Shown one piece after another: positions 1 to 4,918 of a stretch of 5,580 bases of DNA. Under the pieces are notes generated by a model that saw nothing but the letters and a program-made list of their open reading frames with translations, was not told where the DNA came from and searched no databases. The stretch comes from Pseudomonadota bacterium (lineage in GTDB: Bacteria > Myxococcota_A > Polyangia > Polyangiales > Polyangiaceae), in contig QGUH01000311.1 of the NCBI GenBank assembly GCA_003242355.1, positions 1 through 5,580 on the forward strand, in the 5' to 3' direction. Numbering within the stretch: position 1 is the stretch's first letter; each line of letters starts with the position of its first letter. A program made the translations under genes and the position numbers.

Positions 1-541
1 CGGCCTCCCGCCAGCTCCCCGGCACCGCAACGCTCCTTTCCCGGCCCGGACCGGCTTCCACCTCGTTCTCCGCGGGAACGACGGCAAGCTCGAGACCTCG
101 GCGTCGGGCGCCCTGGATCAGCGGCAAGACGCCGCGGACCGCACGCACTCGCCCATCGAGTGACAGCTCGCCGATCAGCAGAATGCGCTCAAGCGCCGTC
201 GGCGGTACGTGGCCGATGGCCGCGAGGATGGCCGCGGCGATCGCGACGTCGAGCGCGCCCCCGGTCTTTCGCAGGTCGGCGGGCGCCAAATTGACGGTGA
301 TCGCGTGCTCGTCGAGCAGCACGTCGAGCGTGGTGAGGGCGCTCGCGACGCGCACGCGCGCTTCGCGCACCACGGCCTCGGCGAGCCCGACCATCTGGAA
401 GAAGGCCGGGCCGCGGGAGCAACAGACCTCCACTCGGATGGGGTGGGCTTCGAGCCCCACGAGCACGGCGCCATGAGCGCTCGCGAGGCCCAGGGGGGGA
501 CCGTGCAAGAGAGTGGACGAAACGAAGGCGGCGCCGGACAT
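1..541 (-). CDS. comM: ComM/YifB family Mg-chelatase-like AAA+ ATPase, N-terminal part (3' end off window)
   Basis: About 180 N-terminal residues of a protein usually near 500 residues; the frame stays open to base 1, so the AAA+ ATPase part lies outside. The visible part is the Lon-protease/S5-like domain that opens this family: FFQMVGLAEAVVREARVRV (about 47-65), VNLAPADLRK (83-92) and GELSLDGRVRAVRGVLP (124-140), followed by VPAENE. In the family, ComM is a cytoplasmic hexameric helicase that promotes branch migration when transformed DNA recombines; many carriers are not known to be competent. I chose the ATG at 541. It gives about 20 residues before the conserved core, and no clear ribosome binding site is seen. 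An in-frame GTG at 559 and internal GTG codons near residues 26-28 are alternatives. It lies on the same strand as the discoidin-domain gene but is separated from it by a hairpin-rich gap, so co-transcription is doubtful. Family assignment is firm; the start is not. Confidence 0.92.
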   Translation of the reverse strand, partial: MSGAAFVSSTLLHGPPLGLASAHGAVLVGLEAHPIRVEVCCSRGPAFFQMVGLAEAVVREARVRVASALTTLDVLLDEHAITVNLAPADLRKTGGALDVAIAAAILAAIGHVPPTALERILLIGELSLDGRVRAVRGVLPLIQGARRRGLELAVVPAENEVEAGPGRERSVAVPGSWREA

Positions 542-613
542 ACGGAGCGCCAACCGCACGCCGCATGCCAGCTCGCTTCTCCGAGACGGTGTAGTGCGCG
601 CGGCGTGGTCGCC

Positions 614-642
614 AGTGGCGAGCCGCGTGGCTCGCCGCCACT
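614..642. repeat. Imperfect inverted repeat (hairpin)
   Basis: Left arm AGTGGCGAGCC (614-624) pairs with GGCTC plus GCCACT (629-642) around a GCGT loop. The right arm has a three-base insertion (GCC). It could form a stable hairpin in RNA from either strand; no T-tract follows. Confidence 0.6.
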
Positions 643-646
643 CTTC

Positions 647-673
647 TTCACGGGGCGGCACGCGGCTCGTGAA
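647..673. repeat. Inverted repeat TTCACG/CGTGAA
   Basis: Perfect 6-bp arms at 647-652 and 668-673 with a 15-base GC-rich spacer. Short on its own; listed because it sits among four other dyads. Confidence 0.4.
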
Positions 674-690
674 CGCCGAGCCACTCGACG

Positions 691-739
691 GATCGGCGTT
701 TTTGCCTCGGAAGCGGCCGGCCGCTTCGGAACGCCGATC
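691..739. repeat. Nested long inverted repeat
   Basis: Outer arms GATCGGCGTT (691-700) and AACGCCGATC (730-739) are perfect 10-bp complements. Inside them sits a perfect 18-bp palindrome, GAAGCGGCC/GGCCGCTTC (710-727). The linkers are unequal: 9 bases on the left, 2 on the right. As DNA it could extrude a cruciform; as RNA it forms a long stem with a bulge. A further copy of AACGCCGA at 672-679 also pairs with the left arm, so alternative foldings are possible. Function unknown: terminator-like, protein-binding or a dispersed palindromic repeat. Confidence 0.75.
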
Positions 740-740
740 G

Positions 741-753
741 GGTCCGACGGACC
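741..753. repeat. Short perfect palindrome GGTCCG-A-CGGACC
   Basis: Six-base arms flank a single A. The centre is too tight to fold fully as RNA, so if it matters it is more likely a DNA site. It directly follows the larger nested repeat. Confidence 0.5.
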
Positions 754-776
754 GGCGTTCTCGCCTCGTTTCGCAG

Positions 777-792
777 GGGCGGCACGCCGCCC
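777..792 (-). terminator. Possible terminator hairpin downstream of the discoidin-domain gene
   Basis: Perfect inverted repeat GGGCGGC (777-783)/GCCGCCC (786-792), effectively a 6-bp GC stem with a CACG loop. It lies 25 bases past the stop codon of the discoidin-domain gene. No T-run follows, so it would be a non-canonical terminator or an RNA 3'-end stabiliser. The strand follows from the upstream gene, not from an asymmetry in the site. Confidence 0.4.
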
Positions 793-817
793 AGCTCGAG
801 CTCGCTCCGTGATGCCG

Positions 818-1993
818 TCAGGGCGGAAGGACTCGCACGGACTTCAAGTGGAGCATGCTCTTGCCATCGACGCGGACGCGCACCCAGCGCGCATCGACCG
901 GCTCGAACGTGGCTCGCCACGTTTTGAACTTCTCGTCGTGCCGAGCGACGCCCTGCCACTTCTGTTGGTCCGTGCTCGTCTCCACGACGAGGGGGACGGC
1001 GCGTTCGCGGCAGCAATCGCTGCGATTTTCGATCCGAATGCCGCCGACTCGTTGCACCGATCCGAGATCGAGCTCGAGCCACGGCTTTCGCTCTTCGTTG
1101 GTGTGGAAGAAGAAGTGCGGGCTCTCGTCGCATTCCTGCAGCGGCGATTTGCACGCGGCGATGGGATAGGTGGAGCTCGTGCGCCACGGTTTGCCGGCCG
1201 CCAGATCCCGAGACGCTTCGGCTCGATCGCGCACGAGGATTCCGACACCCCCGATCAGTGCGAGAACGAGCACCACGAGCCCGAGGCGCAACAAGCGGCG
1301 AATCCACAGCGCCTCGATGGCGTGCTGCACGGTTTGACTGCCGTCGAGCAGCTTCGCGGCGAAGGTCCCCAGGCGACGGGCCGCGCGCCCCTGCTCTTCG
1401 ACCGAGAGATCGGCGAAGGCGGTGAAGTCGCGAGCGAGATCGGTGCGGAGCTGCTCGCGCTCCGCGCCGTCCGGGAGCAAGCGCTCGACCAGCGGAGCGT
1501 CGAGGACCTCCAAGAGGGCGAGCGGATCGCCGACCGCCGTGCCCGACGCGCTTGCGGACGGCTGCTCGCCGAGCTTTCGTCGAGCAACGATCGCGCGCGC
1601 TGCCCAGTGACACGCTTGCCGGTTCAGCTCGCACGCGATGGCGTCTGCGCGCCCTTCGACGAAGGCGTCGTCCGGATCGAGCACGCGTCGTGCGACCTCC
1701 AGCGTGAGGCGGGCGCGTCGATCGAGCTCGACCACGGCTCCTTCGCGGCGCGCGGTCTCGCGGAGCTCGCGCATGCGCGGGCCGTCCCAAAACCAATCGA
1801 CGATGCGCGCGAACCCCGAGCGGCGCGAGCGCTTCGCCTCGCTTCCCGGTTGCCCCGCGGCGTTCGCCTCGGGCGCGCGGGGCTGCTCACCGCTCTCTTT
1901 CGGCGCTTCCGGGTCGAGAGAAGCCGGCCCCGACTCCGTCTCGATCTGCCCGCTCCGCTGGTCGATTCCGCCTGATTCCACGCCGGAAGACAA
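818..1993 (-). CDS. Single-pass membrane protein with C-terminal F5/8 type C (discoidin) domain
   Basis: A 391-residue protein. Residues 1-60 are polar, low-complexity and probably disordered. Residues 60-230 are Arg/Glu/Leu-rich and look helical; I recognise no family there. WIRRLLRLG then a hydrophobic stretch (about 237-254) make one membrane helix, and the positive charges on its N side predict a cytoplasmic N-terminus. Residues 260-390 read as a discoidin-type beta-sandwich: PWLELDLGSVQRVGGIRIEN (304-323), DCC (326-328), RAVPLVVETS, ARWVRVRV and LHLKSVRVLP at the end. This domain would sit outside the inner membrane, where such domains usually bind glycans or other surfaces. Cys281/Cys288 and Cys327/Cys328 could form disulfides there. 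The start is uncertain: the frame is closed by a TGA at 2021-2023, and only TTG (1993) or GTG (1981) fit, neither with a good ribosome binding site. Ligand and role are unknown. Confidence 0.85.
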   Translation of the reverse strand: MSSGVESGGIDQRSGQIETESGPASLDPEAPKESGEQPRAPEANAAGQPGSEAKRSRRSGFARIVDWFWDGPRMRELRETARREGAVVELDRRARLTLEVARRVLDPDDAFVEGRADAIACELNRQACHWAARAIVARRKLGEQPSASASGTAVGDPLALLEVLDAPLVERLLPDGAEREQLRTDLARDFTAFADLSVEEQGRAARRLGTFAAKLLDGSQTVQHAIEALWIRRLLRLGLVVLVLALIGGVGILVRDRAEASRDLAAGKPWRTSSTYPIAACKSPLQECDESPHFFFHTNEERKPWLELDLGSVQRVGGIRIENRSDCCRERAVPLVVETSTDQQKWQGVARHDEKFKTWRATFEPVDARWVRVRVDGKSMLHLKSVRVLPP

Positions 1994-2041
1994 GCAAACG
2001 ACTGCTTGCCGGTCAAGCCGTCAACTCGGCCCTTCAGCCCT

Positions 2042-2064
2042 CGGACTGGCCCGGCAGTGGTCCG
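2042..2064 (-). terminator. Weak hairpin downstream of the methyltransferase gene
   Basis: CGGACTG (2042-2048) pairs with CAG plus TCCG (2055-2064) with a three-base bulge, inside the 171-base gap after the methyltransferase. A second small hairpin, GCGAG/CTCGC with a CGG loop, is at 2088-2100. Either might end methyltransferase transcription; neither has a T-tract. Nothing else of note is seen in the gap. Confidence 0.25.
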
Positions 2065-2164
2065 CTCTCCGGGGCGCTCGATGCCCTGCGAGCGGCTCGC
2101 CGGGCTTCGCCTCGAGCTCGGGGGCAACCGCGGGGGGACGGCCGAGACGGGAGCAGGGGTGGAA

Positions 2165-2848
2165 TCAGGGCGAGCGCTCGCCGACCGTCATCGTCTGCGC
2201 TCCGAGAAAGACGTGCTTGAGCAGCGGCTCGAGGGGCCGCAACGCGGCGAGCGGGCGTGGGAAGAACACGATGTAGTCCTGGCGAACGCGCGCGTAGCCC
2301 ACCGTTTTCAGCAGGCTGCGGAGCTCGCGCGGCCAGAGCAACACCGCATCGTCGTCGAAGGGGCACGCCGCGACGGCTCGCCGGGTCAGCGGGTTCCAGG
2401 GATTGTGCTCGAAGATCACGAGTCTCCCGCCGGGAGCGAGCTTTGCGCGGATCGACGACAACAGCCCGACCCGCTCGTCGGGGGGCACGTGGTGCAGCAC
2501 GCAGGCGAGCACCACCATCCCGAAGTGACCCTCCGGGATGGAAGCCGCGTCGTCCCAAAACGTGGCGTTGGGCGTTGCGGCGCGCGCAATCGACAAGCTC
2601 TCACCGGAGGGATCGTAGGCATGGACGTCGTCGAAGGCCGTCGCGAGGCGCGCCGTGAGCATTCCGATGCCGCAGCCGTAGTCGAGGATCGGGCGGTTCT
2701 TGGGCAGCGCGAGGCGCAGAAGGCAGCCGAGCTTGTAGTCCGCGAAATAGTCACTCGTCTCCCCGCTGGCACGGACGCTTTCTTCGTGCAGGGCGGTGTA
2801 GTCGCGGGCGTAGCGGTCGAACTTGGGGGCGGTTTTGGGCTGGCTCAC
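2165..2848 (-). CDS. Class I SAM-dependent methyltransferase
   Basis: A 227-residue cytoplasmic protein with the full Rossmann-type methyltransferase signature. Motif I is LDYGCGIGML (55-64). An acidic residue ends strand 2 (AYDPS, Asp79) and would hold the SAM ribose. WDDAASIP follows (98-105), then VLACVLHHVPP (113-123) and LAPGGRLVIFEHNPWNPLT (137-155). The stretch from EHNPWNPLT through CPFDDDAVLL (162-171) to the C-terminal DYIVFFP (191-197) resembles a methyltransferase group often found near envelope-sugar glycosyltransferases; the substrate cannot be read from sequence. The start is GTG at 2848. It places the usual family opening KFDRYARDYTALHEES at residue 9, so it is probably right although no clear ribosome binding site is visible. 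It is divergent from the glycosyltransferase across 125 bases, suggesting a shared control region. C-methylation of a small molecule is an alternative to a sugar-lipid role. Confidence 0.9.
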   Translation of the reverse strand: MSQPKTAPKFDRYARDYTALHEESVRASGETSDYFADYKLGCLLRLALPKNRPILDYGCGIGMLTARLATAFDDVHAYDPSGESLSIARAATPNATFWDDAASIPEGHFGMVVLACVLHHVPPDERVGLLSSIRAKLAPGGRLVIFEHNPWNPLTRRAVAACPFDDDAVLLWPRELRSLLKTVGYARVRQDYIVFFPRPLAALRPLEPLLKHVFLGAQTMTVGERSP

Positions 2849-2864
2849 CGGGCGCTACGATAGC

Positions 2865-2891
2865 CCATCGGTGGTCGTCGTTCACCGATGG
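2865..2891. promoter_or_regulatory. Operator-like dyad in the divergent methyltransferase/glycosyltransferase promoter region
   Basis: CCATCGGTG (2865-2873) and CACCGATGG (2883-2891) are perfect 9-bp complements separated by 9 bases, giving an 18-bp arm-to-arm repeat that suits a dimeric repressor on one DNA face. It lies 16 bases upstream of the methyltransferase GTG and 82 bases upstream of the glycosyltransferase ATG. It could instead form a hairpin in the methyltransferase 5' leader. The promoter elements themselves are not recognisable. Confidence 0.45.
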
Positions 2892-2973
2892 TGCGAGCGC
2901 GTCGAGCACCGGCCGGCCCCGGCGCTTTACGGGCAACCGGAGGTTTGGTAGGCGCAGTACGGTCAACCTCTCG

Positions 2974-3993
2974 ATGCGTCGTCCCAAACTTTCCTTGGTC
3001 ATTCCCGTCTACAACGAGGAAGAGACGATTCCAGAGCTCGATCGGCGCCTCGGGGAGTTCCTCCGTGGGGTGCCCACCGTCGGGGACGACTGGGAGGTCG
3101 TGTTCATCGACGACGGCTCGAAGGACCGTTCGCGCGCTCTGCTCGGGGCGATGTGCGAGCGCGAGCGCCGCTACAAGCTCATCTCCTTTTCGCGCAACTT
3201 CGGGCACCAGGCGGCGATCACCGCCGGGCTCGATCGAGCCGAAGGGGATTGGGTGGTCGTGCTCGATGCCGACCTGCAAGACCCGCCCGAGGTCGTCGCG
3301 GAGATGCTCCAGAAGGCCGGCGAGGGCTACGACGTGATCTACGGCGTGCGGCGCAAGCGGCAGGGCGAAACGCTCTTCAAGCGCGCCACCGCCGCCGCGT
3401 TCTATCGACTGATTCGGTCGATGACGGGCGTGGCCATTCCCGTCGACGCCGGCGACTTTCGCATGATGAGCCGAGCCGTGGTCCTCACGCTGCGAGCGCT
3501 CCGCGAGCAGCATCGGTTCGTGCGGGGCATGGTGGCTTGGGTCGGGTTTCGCCAAGCAGCGGTCTATTACGACCGCGAGGCGCGCTTCGCGGGCGAAACC
3601 AAGTATCCGTTCAGCAAGATGCTGCGCTTCGCGATCGACGGAATCACGTCGTTTTCGATCGTGCCTTTGCGGATCGCGACGTGGCTCGGGCTGCTCGCCG
3701 GCGGGGTCGCGGTGATCACCGGCGTCGCCATGTTCGTCATCAAGGTCTTCGACCTGGGCGTGGTGGTGCCGGGATGGACCACGATCATGGTCGCGGTCGC
3801 CTTCGGATTCTCGGCTCAGCTTCTGATGACGGGCATTCTGGGCGAGTACGTCGGGCGCATTTACGAGGAGATCAAGCGACGGCCGCTCTACGTGTCCGCG
3901 CAGGAGCTGAACTTCGGCGAGCCGCGCGGCGCGCTTCCGGAGCGGACGGTGGTTCCGGAGCAGCACTCCGGCGACGCCGCGCCGCGTTCCTGA
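2974..3993 (+). CDS. Family 2 polyprenyl-phosphate glycosyltransferase (DPM1/GtrB-like)
   Basis: A 339-residue inner-membrane enzyme expected to move a sugar from a nucleotide donor to a polyprenyl phosphate carrier on the cytoplasmic face. The GT-A domain opens with LSLVIPVYNEEETIPEL (6-22), then VVFIDDGSKDRS (42-53), ISFSRNFGHQAAITAG (70-85) and the metal/donor motif VVLDADLQDPPE (95-106). DAGDFRMMSR (158-167) and RFAGETKYPFSKM (204-216) are typical of the dolichyl/polyprenyl-phosphate branch. Two membrane helices (about 231-256 and 266-290) and the ending LGEYVGRIYEEIKRRPLYV (289-307) match GtrB/YfdH/CsbB-type proteins. Residues 310-339 are a polar tail. ATG 2974 fits the family start exactly; a GGAGG at 2939-2943 is too far upstream to serve it. 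It is divergent from the methyltransferase and converges on the small four-cysteine gene. Donor sugar unknown; nothing points specifically to ArnC. Confidence 0.93.
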   Translation: MRRPKLSLVIPVYNEEETIPELDRRLGEFLRGVPTVGDDWEVVFIDDGSKDRSRALLGAMCERERRYKLISFSRNFGHQAAITAGLDRAEGDWVVVLDADLQDPPEVVAEMLQKAGEGYDVIYGVRRKRQGETLFKRATAAAFYRLIRSMTGVAIPVDAGDFRMMSRAVVLTLRALREQHRFVRGMVAWVGFRQAAVYYDREARFAGETKYPFSKMLRFAIDGITSFSIVPLRIATWLGLLAGGVAVITGVAMFVIKVFDLGVVVPGWTTIMVAVAFGFSAQLLMTGILGEYVGRIYEEIKRRPLYVSAQELNFGEPRGALPERTVVPEQHSGDAAPRS

Positions 3994-3995
3994 GC

Positions 3996-4011
3996 GACGC
4001 GGTGCCGCGTC
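3996..4011. terminator. Candidate bidirectional terminator hairpin between convergent genes
   Basis: GACGCGG (3996-4002) and CCGCGTC (4005-4011) are perfect complements, in practice a 6-bp stem with a GGTGCC loop. It begins three bases after the glycosyltransferase stop and overlaps the stop codon of the opposing small gene (4010-4012). It lacks a T-tract on either side, so its activity as a terminator is inferred from position and symmetry. Confidence 0.45.
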
Positions 4012-4216
4012 AACCGGGCTCGGGCGGAGGCTCCCATCCCGCGCAGTCCACGACCGGGAGGCGCGGGTAACGCGGGTAGCGTGCTGGCTCGTGCTCGGAA
4101 CGACGACAGAGCCAAAACTCGCTGCCGCGGGCCGAAAAGATGCGGCGCACGTAGCGACAATCGCTGCAGCGGCCAACGCGGGCGCGCAGTGCTCGAGCGT
4201 CGGGGTCCAGGGTCAT
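4010..4216 (-). CDS. Small four-cysteine (zinc-ribbon-like) protein of unknown function
   Basis: A 68-residue basic protein with four cysteines spaced C-X2-C (17, 20), then Cys37 and Cys58. That spacing suits one structural zinc ion, or an iron-sulfur site. The core reads CSDCRYVRRIFSARGSEFWL, followed by C and a Pro/Tyr-rich stretch (YPRYPRLPVVDCAG, 47-60). The cysteines, RGS and the LPV-x-DC-x-G ending look constrained, and I have a general memory of similar short proteins in myxobacteria and relatives, but I can give no family name. The start is ATG 4216; the first 15 residues are poorly constrained. It is divergent from the Sco gene (68 bases between starts) and convergent with the glycosyltransferase. 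No signal peptide or membrane segment, so cytoplasmic. Function unknown; nucleic-acid binding or a small metal-binding adaptor are possibilities only. Confidence 0.7.
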   Translation of the reverse strand: MTLDPDARALRARVGRCSDCRYVRRIFSARGSEFWLCRRSEHEPARYPRYPRLPVVDCAGWEPPPEPG

Positions 4217-4257
4217 CGGCGGCGTGGCGACGAAACAGGGTAGTCGAGTACACGCCG

Positions 4258-4282
4258 CCGTGGGTCCGCGCTATAGCCACGG
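4258..4282. repeat. Short inverted repeat just upstream of the Sco start
   Basis: CCGTGG (4258-4263) and CCACGG (4277-4282) are perfect 6-bp arms around 13 bases, ending two bases before the proposed GTG start at 4285. It might be an operator or a leader hairpin near the ribosome binding region. At this GC content such a pair could also be chance. Confidence 0.25.
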
Positions 4283-4284
4283 GC

Positions 4285-4881
4285 GTGTCTCACTCCGTGG
4301 TCGACCGGCGCACCCTGCTGAGGGTTGCCATCGCTTTCTCCCTGCTCGGCGCGCCTGCGTGCCGGAAGAAGGCGCTGCCGGAGCTCGGGCGTGTCGGCGC
4401 CTTCACGCTCACCGATCAGGATGGGCGAGCGTTCGGAAGTGACGCGCTGCGGAACGAGGTTTGGGTCGCGGCGTTCATGTTCACGCGTTGCCCGACCGTT
4501 TGCCCGCGCATCACGAGCCGAATGCGCGAGCTGCAGGTCAAGGCCAAGGACCGCGGCGTGCCCGTCCACCTCGTGAGCTTCAGCGTCGATCCGGAGCACG
4601 ATACGCCCGCGGTGTTGCGCGACTACGCCACGCGCTACGGCGCCGATCTCACGAGCTGGTCGTTCGTCACGGGAGACCTCGCGGTCGTGCGTCGGGCAGC
4701 CGTCGAGGGCTTCAAGCTCGCACTCGAAGGGCGAGCGGACGCCGACAAGGAGCACTACGGGATCTTGCATGGGTCCCATCTCGTCCTGGTCGACCGAGAG
4801 CTCGTGATTCGAGGCTACTACCGCACGGACGACGCCGCGGAGCTCGAGCGCTTGCTCGCGGACGCCGAAGCGCTCGCCTGA
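4285..4881 (+). CDS. Sco1/SenC family copper chaperone-like protein, probably Tat-exported lipoprotein
   Basis: A 198-residue thioredoxin-fold protein of the SCO1/SenC family, which delivers copper to the CuA site of cytochrome c oxidase or reduces its cysteines outside the inner membrane. The copper ligands are present: CPTVC (Cys69, Cys73) and the distal His in LHGSHLVLVD (His162 by spacing to Asp170; His165 is a second candidate). Other conserved pieces are FTLTDQDGR (40-48), FMFTRCP (64-70) and VSFSVDPEHDTP (97-108). The N-terminus DRRTLLRVAIAFSLLGAPAC looks like a twin-arginine signal ending in a relaxed lipobox with Cys26 as anchor. I chose GTG 4285 because it gives this signal a normal length; GTG 4297 is possible. 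The frame is open back to 4081, but that extension is Arg-rich and overlaps the small opposing gene. No oxidase subunit genes lie in the window, so the client is unknown. Confidence 0.9.
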   Translation: MSHSVVDRRTLLRVAIAFSLLGAPACRKKALPELGRVGAFTLTDQDGRAFGSDALRNEVWVAAFMFTRCPTVCPRITSRMRELQVKAKDRGVPVHLVSFSVDPEHDTPAVLRDYATRYGADLTSWSFVTGDLAVVRRAAVEGFKLALEGRADADKEHYGILHGSHLVLVDRELVIRGYYRTDDAAELERLLADAEALA

Positions 4882-4918
4882 ACGCGGGTTTCGGCCTTTC
4901 TCCGCCTGGCGCGTTCAG
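4878..4918. terminator. Candidate bidirectional terminator spanning the sco and purK stop codons
   Basis: CTGAACGCG (4878-4886) and CGCGTTCAG (4910-4918) are perfect 9-bp complements. Each arm contains the stop codon of one of the two convergent genes (TGA at 4879-4881 on plus, TGA at 4915-4917 on minus). The 23-base loop is C/T-rich on the plus strand. No T-tract follows. Position and symmetry suggest a shared transcription-end structure. Confidence 0.5.

Larger units (their letters stand above)
542..817. other. Noncoding gap with a cluster of inverted repeats
   Basis: This gap separates the end of the discoidin-domain gene from the start of comM, both on the minus strand. I see no credible gene in it. 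It holds at least five dyads in about 180 bases: 614-642, 647-673, 691-739 (with an inner palindrome), 741-753 and 777-792. It also holds two short direct repeats. No T-run follows any of the hairpins on the minus strand, so classical intrinsic terminators are not obvious, though the hairpin nearest the gene end (777-792) is a reasonable terminator candidate. The comM promoter should lie here, but I cannot point to a convincing -35/-10 pair. Confidence 0.7.

Noticed and set aside
209..1975. Long plus-strand ORF (588 residues) opposite comM and the discoidin-domain gene
   Set aside because: Its product is low-complexity and Arg/Ala/Glu-rich without domain motifs, while the opposite strand encodes recognisable domains. 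Long antisense frames are expected at this GC content. It would also run across the hairpin-rich gap.
2006..2863. Plus-strand ORF (285 residues) opposite the methyltransferase
   Set aside because: No recognisable motif; it mirrors the methyltransferase, which has a complete SAM-binding signature.
2939..2943. GGAGG as the ribosome binding site of the glycosyltransferase
   Set aside because: It is about 30 bases upstream of ATG 2974, and no in-frame start codon lies at the right distance from it.
2845..4176. Minus-strand ORF (443 residues) opposite the glycosyltransferase
   Set aside because: His/Arg/Asp-rich shadow of the glycosyltransferase gene, with no domain. The minus-strand four-cysteine gene lies in a different frame.
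4081..4284. N-terminal extension of the Sco protein back to an ATG/GTG-type start at 4081
   Set aside because: The extension is Arg-rich and non-hydrophobic, would bury the signal peptide internally, and overlaps the four-cysteine gene on the other strand.
4213..4779. Minus-strand ORF (188 residues) opposite the Sco gene
   Set aside because: Shadow frame without motifs; the plus strand carries clear Sco copper-site motifs.
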